Shown here: piece by piece, positions 60,419-64,000 of the stretch | Position numbering within the stretch: position 1 is the stretch's first letter | Layout: each line of letters begins with the position of its first letter | DNA from: CAYPEL01 sp036479985 | Lineage (GTDB): Bacteria > Pseudomonadota > Gammaproteobacteria > DSM-19610 | Reading direction: 5' to 3' | Assembly (NCBI GenBank): GCA_965224815.1 | Contig: CBDDAF010000003.1 | Coordinates: 2,170,001 to 2,234,000, forward strand | Length of the DNA stretch: 64,000 nt | Position numbers and translations under genes: made by a program | Notes under the pieces: model-generated | The model's input: the letters and a program-made list of their open reading frames with translations, nothing else | Database searches by the model: none | What the model was told of the DNA's origin: nothing

Positions 60419-61864
60419 ATGTTCCGAAGAACTAAAATAGTTGCAACGCTGGGACCGTCTACAGACGATCCTAAAGTGCTGGATGAAATGATTCAGGCAG
60501 GCGTGGATGTGGTTCGCGTCAATTTTTCACACGGTAGTCACGAAGACCATCAGAAACGTACCAAAGATGTTCGTAATCGGGCACGTGCATCCGGCCGGCA
60601 AGTCGGTGTATTAGCCGATTTGCAAGGCCCGAAAATACGCATTGCACGTTTCAAGCAAGACAAAATTATACTTGCCGAAGGCGATATGTTTACCCTTGAT
60701 GCCGCTATGGATGATACTCAGGGCGATCAGGATCGGGTGGGTATTACCTATAAAGATCTGCCGGGTGATGTCAATCGTGGTGATACATTATTGCTTGATG
60801 ATGGTGCGATCGTACTGTGGATTGAAAAAGTCGAAGCTAAAGAAATTGTATGCCGCGTCAAAGTGGGCGGTGCACTCTCAAATAATAAAGGCATTAACCG
60901 CCAGGGCGGTGGCCTTTCTGCCGGTGCGCTGACTGACAAGGATCGCGCCGATATTATTTGTGCCGCTGAAATGGAAGCAGACTATCTTGCGGTGTCTTTT
61001 CCTCGCCATGCGCAAGACATACACGAGGCTCGTCAGTTGTTGCAGGATGCGGGTGGCAAGGGTGGTATCGTTGCCAAAATCGAACGCGCTGAAGCAATGG
61101 ATGAACTGGAAGCAATTATTGAGGCCGCCGATGTCGTCATGATCGCACGTGGTGATCTCGGTGTTGAGATTGGTGATGCAGAACTGCCCGCTGTACAAAA
61201 ACGGATTATCCAGATTGCCCGCAGTATGGATCGTGTTGTTATAACAGCAACACAAATGATGCAGTCTATGATTGAAAACCCCATTCCGACCCGCGCCGAA
61301 GTTTTTGATGTTGCCAATGCAGTTATCGACGGTACCGACGCGGTAATGCTATCGGCTGAAACAGCGACGGGTAAACACGTCGCAAAAGTCATTGAAGCCA
61401 TGGATCGTATATGCCGAGGTGCAGAACGTCAGCCTGTGGAAATGCGTTTTGATCGTCGTACCGGTGCACAGTTTCAGCGTATTGATGAAGCTATTGCCAA
61501 GGCAGCGATGTACACTGCAAATCATACCGGTGTAAAAGCAATTGCCGCCTTAACCGAATCAGGTGCTACGCCCTTGTGGATGTCACGTATCAGTTCCGGT
61601 ATTCCGATTTATGCATTAACACGTCACGTTGCAACGCGTAGAAAAGTCACTATGTACCGGGGCGTCTATCCAGTCAGTTTTGATGTCATGACCACCGATC
61701 ATGCGGAAATGAACCGGGAAGTGATCGACGAATTAGTCCGGCGTGGCGCTGTGCGGGACGGTGACCTGGTAATTATTACCAAGGGTGATTTGCATGGCGT
61801 GCTGGGCGGTACTAACGCAATGAAGATGATTCGTGTCGGTGATGCCATCGAGAGTGTCGAATAA
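60419..61864 (+). CDS. pyk: Pyruvate kinase
   Basis: The 481-residue protein has FRRTKIVATLGPS at the start, ADLQGPKIRIARF, the active-site VVMIARGDLGVEIG and the TATQMMQSMIENPIPTRAEVFDVANAV segment. It resembles the PykA (type II) form of Gammaproteobacteria. It transfers phosphate from phosphoenolpyruvate to ADP. Its placement ten bases after pgk indicates co-transcription. Confidence 0.96.
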   Translation: MFRRTKIVATLGPSTDDPKVLDEMIQAGVDVVRVNFSHGSHEDHQKRTKDVRNRARASGRQVGVLADLQGPKIRIARFKQDKIILAEGDMFTLDAAMDDTQGDQDRVGITYKDLPGDVNRGDTLLLDDGAIVLWIEKVEAKEIVCRVKVGGALSNNKGINRQGGGLSAGALTDKDRADIICAAEMEADYLAVSFPRHAQDIHEARQLLQDAGGKGGIVAKIERAEAMDELEAIIEAADVVMIARGDLGVEIGDAELPAVQKRIIQIARSMDRVVITATQMMQSMIENPIPTRAEVFDVANAVIDGTDAVMLSAETATGKHVAKVIEAMDRICRGAERQPVEMRFDRRTGAQFQRIDEAIAKAAMYTANHTGVKAIAALTESGATPLWMSRISSGIPIYALTRHVATRRKVTMYRGVYPVSFDVMTTDHAEMNREVIDELVRRGAVRDGDLVIITKGDLHGVLGGTNAMKMIRVGDAIESVE

Positions 61865-61981
61865 ATTGATAGCCACAAAAAATGTAATGGTGAGCATTTC
61901 AGCAGAATCATGCAGAATATGCAGAAATTACCTATATTTAATTCTAACAATCCACTTAAATAACACCCCAAGGAGACCATT

Positions 61982-63046
61982 ATGTCTTTAATATCCTTGC
62001 GCCAACTACTTGATTATGCGGCCGATAATAGTTTTGGTATGCCTGCCTTCAACGTTAATAATATGGAACAGGTTCACGCCATCATGCAGGCTGCTGATGA
62101 AACTGACAGCCCGGTTATTATGCAGGGCTCTGCCGGTGCGCGTTCCTATGCAGGCGAACCCTTCCTGCGTCATCTGATTTCAGCGGCAATCGAAATGTAC
62201 CCGCATATTCCTGTTGTGATGCACCAGGATCACGGATCTGAGCCAGCTATTTGCTTGCGCTCCATTCAGTCAGGGTTTTCATCCGTCATGATGGATGGCT
62301 CGCTGATGGCTGACATGAAGACACCGTCCAGCTATGAATACAATGTAGACGTTTCCCGGCGAGTTGTAGAAATGGCACATGCAGGTGGTGTTTCTGTTGA
62401 AGGTGAGTTGGGTTGCCTGGGTTCACTCGAAACCGGCATGGCTGCTGAAGAAGACGGTTCCGGTGCAGAAGGTAAATTGACAATGGATCAATTACTGACT
62501 GATCCTGAAGAAGCCGCGAACTTTGTAAAAGATACCGGTGTTGATGCCCTGGCTATCGCGATCGGTACTAGCCATGGTGCTTATAAGTTCACGCGCCCAC
62601 CAACCGGTGACATCCTGGCAATCAATCGTATTAAGGAAATTCACGCGCGAATTCCTAATACCCACCTGGTTATGCACGGTTCTTCATCAGTGCCACAAGA
62701 CTGGTTAGAAATTATTAACTCTCACGGTGGCGATATGGGTGAAACCTATGGAGTGCCCGTAGAAGAGATTCAGGAAGGTATCAAACACGGTGTACGCAAG
62801 ATCAACATCGATACTGACCTGCGGATGGCCAGTACAGGTGCGGTGCGCAAGCACTTGGAAGAAAACAAGAGCAACTTCGATCCACGTAAATTCCTTAAGG
62901 CTGCGACTGCGGGTATGAAGGATATTTGTAAAGCGCGTTATGAAGCTTTTGGTTGTGCGGGTCACGCATCCAAGATTACCCCGCTTAGCCTGGAAAGCAT
63001 GTTCAGCCGTTATAGTTCGGGAGAGCTGGATCAAAAAGTAAATTAA
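61982..63046 (+). CDS. fba: Fructose-bisphosphate aldolase, class II (Calvin-cycle subtype)
   Basis: The 354-residue zinc enzyme has the N-terminal PAFNVNNMEQ, the zinc-binding HQDHGS, and GTSHGAYKF and VMHGSSSVP segments with further zinc histidines. The sequence follows the CbbA-like type found in autotrophic and many heterotrophic Gammaproteobacteria. It condenses triose phosphates to fructose- or sedoheptulose-bisphosphate. AAGGAG precedes the start. A terminator follows 20 bp after its stop. Confidence 0.96.
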   Translation: MSLISLRQLLDYAADNSFGMPAFNVNNMEQVHAIMQAADETDSPVIMQGSAGARSYAGEPFLRHLISAAIEMYPHIPVVMHQDHGSEPAICLRSIQSGFSSVMMDGSLMADMKTPSSYEYNVDVSRRVVEMAHAGGVSVEGELGCLGSLETGMAAEEDGSGAEGKLTMDQLLTDPEEAANFVKDTGVDALAIAIGTSHGAYKFTRPPTGDILAINRIKEIHARIPNTHLVMHGSSSVPQDWLEIINSHGGDMGETYGVPVEEIQEGIKHGVRKINIDTDLRMASTGAVRKHLEENKSNFDPRKFLKAATAGMKDICKARYEAFGCAGHASKITPLSLESMFSRYSSGELDQKVN

Positions 63047-63067
63047 CCTGTATATAAACAGGCAAAT

Positions 63068-63099
63068 AAAAAAGGCGGCCAAAAAGGCCGCCTTTTTTT
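63068..63099. terminator. Bidirectional intrinsic terminator after fba
   Basis: GGCGGCC-AAAAA-GGCCGCC with A-run on the left and T-run on the right serves both fba and the convergent Kbp-like gene. Confidence 0.92.
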
Positions 63100-63113
63100 A
63101 TGGTGAGAATTAA

Positions 63114-63551
63114 TTACCCAAGAGGAATGCGAATTTTCTGACCGGGATAAATAAGATCAGGATCTTGAATCACTTCCCGGTTGGCTTCAAATATTTTTGG
63201 GTAATCCATCGCATTGCCAAGAAATTGTTTGGCAATTTTTGATAAAGTGTCACCTTTCTGGATGACGTAGTATTCAATTTTAACTTCCGGAGGCGGAGGA
63301 GGGGCAGAAATCTTATCGGCTGATACATCGGTTACGCCCTTAACGTTACCAGCAATTAACACGGTTTTTTCTACCACCTCTGCACTATCTGCGTCACCGC
63401 TTAAATCAACCTTGCCACTATTGAATGCTACGCCAAGATTTCGGATGCCGGGATTGCTTGCTTCGATATGCCCTTTTATTTTATCGGCAGGATCATCATC
63501 TTTACCAAATAATTTTTTACCGTAGTCGATTGCAAAATCAAACAGGCCCAT
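63114..63551 (-). CDS. kbp: BON-LysM protein (Kbp/YgaU-like)
   Basis: The 145-residue protein begins MGLFDFAIDYGKKLF, like E. coli Kbp (YgaU). A BON domain (about 25-85) and a LysM domain (about 93-143, YYVIQKGDTLSKIAKQF to YPGQKIRIPLG) follow, linked by a run of prolines. E. coli Kbp is a cytoplasmic potassium-binding protein, and no signal peptide is seen here either. It is monocistronic and convergent with fba. Confidence 0.92.
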   Translation of the reverse strand: MGLFDFAIDYGKKLFGKDDDPADKIKGHIEASNPGIRNLGVAFNSGKVDLSGDADSAEVVEKTVLIAGNVKGVTDVSADKISAPPPPPEVKIEYYVIQKGDTLSKIAKQFLGNAMDYPKIFEANREVIQDPDLIYPGQKIRIPLG

Positions 63552-63613
63552 TGTTATGCTCCTTTGTTCTTTGGTTTACTGAAGCATAAGCATAGCACAG
63601 CTTGATTATTGTA

Positions 63614-64000
63614 CTATCCGTCGTTCTTAGCCTGTTTTTTAGTAAAGAATATTGGATCAGGTGTGGTATCACCAACCAGCTTGTGACCTTCGATTGAAGT
63701 GATAACCGCCCGGCCATCTTCCAGCTCGTAGTGAGCATATTCGCGAACTTTACTGATCATTTTTTTCCCGTCAATCTCTATCACTTCGGTAATTGTTGAG
63801 TTTGAATCGGCGCTTAAGCCATCAGACGCAACATTAATAACCGTATCGGTTCTTTCATAGTTATAAGTTTTTGAATATTTCCAACCTTCCTTGATCAGAG
63901 ATATATATTTATCTCTGTTGAGACGAAATGCCGAGTCCCATTTTTCCATAGGCAGTTCAATATATTTGGCAAAATCCTGACCTAAGTATTTTTCTATACC
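63614..64000 (-). CDS. Unrecognised protein, partial (N-terminus beyond window)
   Basis: The reading frame is open from the right edge to the stop at 63614, giving at least 128 residues. A possible internal ATG at 63947-63949 is not assumed to be the start. The visible part is hydrophilic with alternating beta-like stretches (TVINVASDG, STITEVIEIDGKKMISKVREY, YELEDGRAVITSIEGH) and no transmembrane helix. No family is recognised. It reads in the same direction as the Kbp-like gene, with a 62 bp gap. Confidence 0.7.
   Translation of the reverse strand, partial: GIEKYLGQDFAKYIELPMEKWDSAFRLNRDKYISLIKEGWKYSKTYNYERTDTVINVASDGLSADSNSTITEVIEIDGKKMISKVREYAHYELEDGRAVITSIEGHKLVGDTTPDPIFFTKKQAKNDG

Noticed and set aside
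1..64000. tRNA or rRNA genes, CRISPR arrays, prophage or insertion-sequence transposase genes
   Set aside because: None could be recognised on either strand.

Overview
The window is a chromosomal segment of a gammaproteobacterium of moderate GC content. The gene content and order argue for this. They include a Pil-Chp twitching-motility cluster, a pyrR-pyrB-pyrC' operon with a pseudo-dihydroorotase, rpmB-rpmG next to radC-coaBC-dut-algC-argB, a metK-ahcY pair with an SAH riboswitch, and a tkt-gap-pgk-pyk-fba cluster. Long stretches match the order known from Pseudomonas aeruginosa (yggT-proC-pilT-pilU; pyr-ruvX-yqgE-tonB-gshB-pilGHIJ-chpA; rsmE-bioA), so most of the window is conserved backbone. 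The genus cannot be fixed from the sequence alone.

Layout. 1-2093 (minus): an ABC exporter with a GldG-like auxiliary protein, cut by the window edge. 2301-9718: a lone HyuA-like protein, convergent ppk1 and ppx (polyphosphate synthesis and breakdown), and an EAL-HDOD signalling protein. 9883-10286: ribosomal proteins L33 and L28. 10720-12335: a HipBA toxin-antitoxin module inserted in the backbone. 12351-18607: radC, coaBC, dut, a long membrane-anchored AlgC and argB. 18570-26380: small membrane and secreted proteins, pyrE, an exonuclease III in the position of crc, ampG, and a dynamin-like GTPase. 26645-30403: yggT-proC facing away from pilT-pilU. 30400-37977 (minus): gshB-apbE-tonB-yqgE-ruvX-pyrR-pyrB-pyrC'-pyrK. 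38180-49002: pilG-pilH-pilI-pilJ-chpA-chpB-chpC, without the methyltransferase gene pilK. 49012-54917 (minus): metK-ahcY-metF and bioA-rsmE. 55165-63046: a thioredoxin-fold protein, then tkt, gap, pgk, pyk and fba. 63114-64000 (minus): a Kbp-like LysM protein and an unrecognised partial gene.

The main themes are surface motility (type IV pilus retraction ATPases with their chemosensory array), pyrimidine synthesis, the methyl cycle (SAM made by MetK, SAH removed by AhcY, methyl-THF made by MetF), polyphosphate metabolism and central carbon flow. No classical novel gene system such as a defence island, CRISPR array or prophage is visible. The less ordinary signals lie in non-coding DNA. There is a family of 76-241 bp intergenic elements with terminal inverted repeats that carry GTAG-type REP hairpins. 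There are three large inverted repeats built from CGCAAAG-like units. The metK leader is structured and ends in a strong intrinsic terminator, and gap and pgk share a palindrome just upstream of their start codons. An SAH riboswitch is clear upstream of ahcY.
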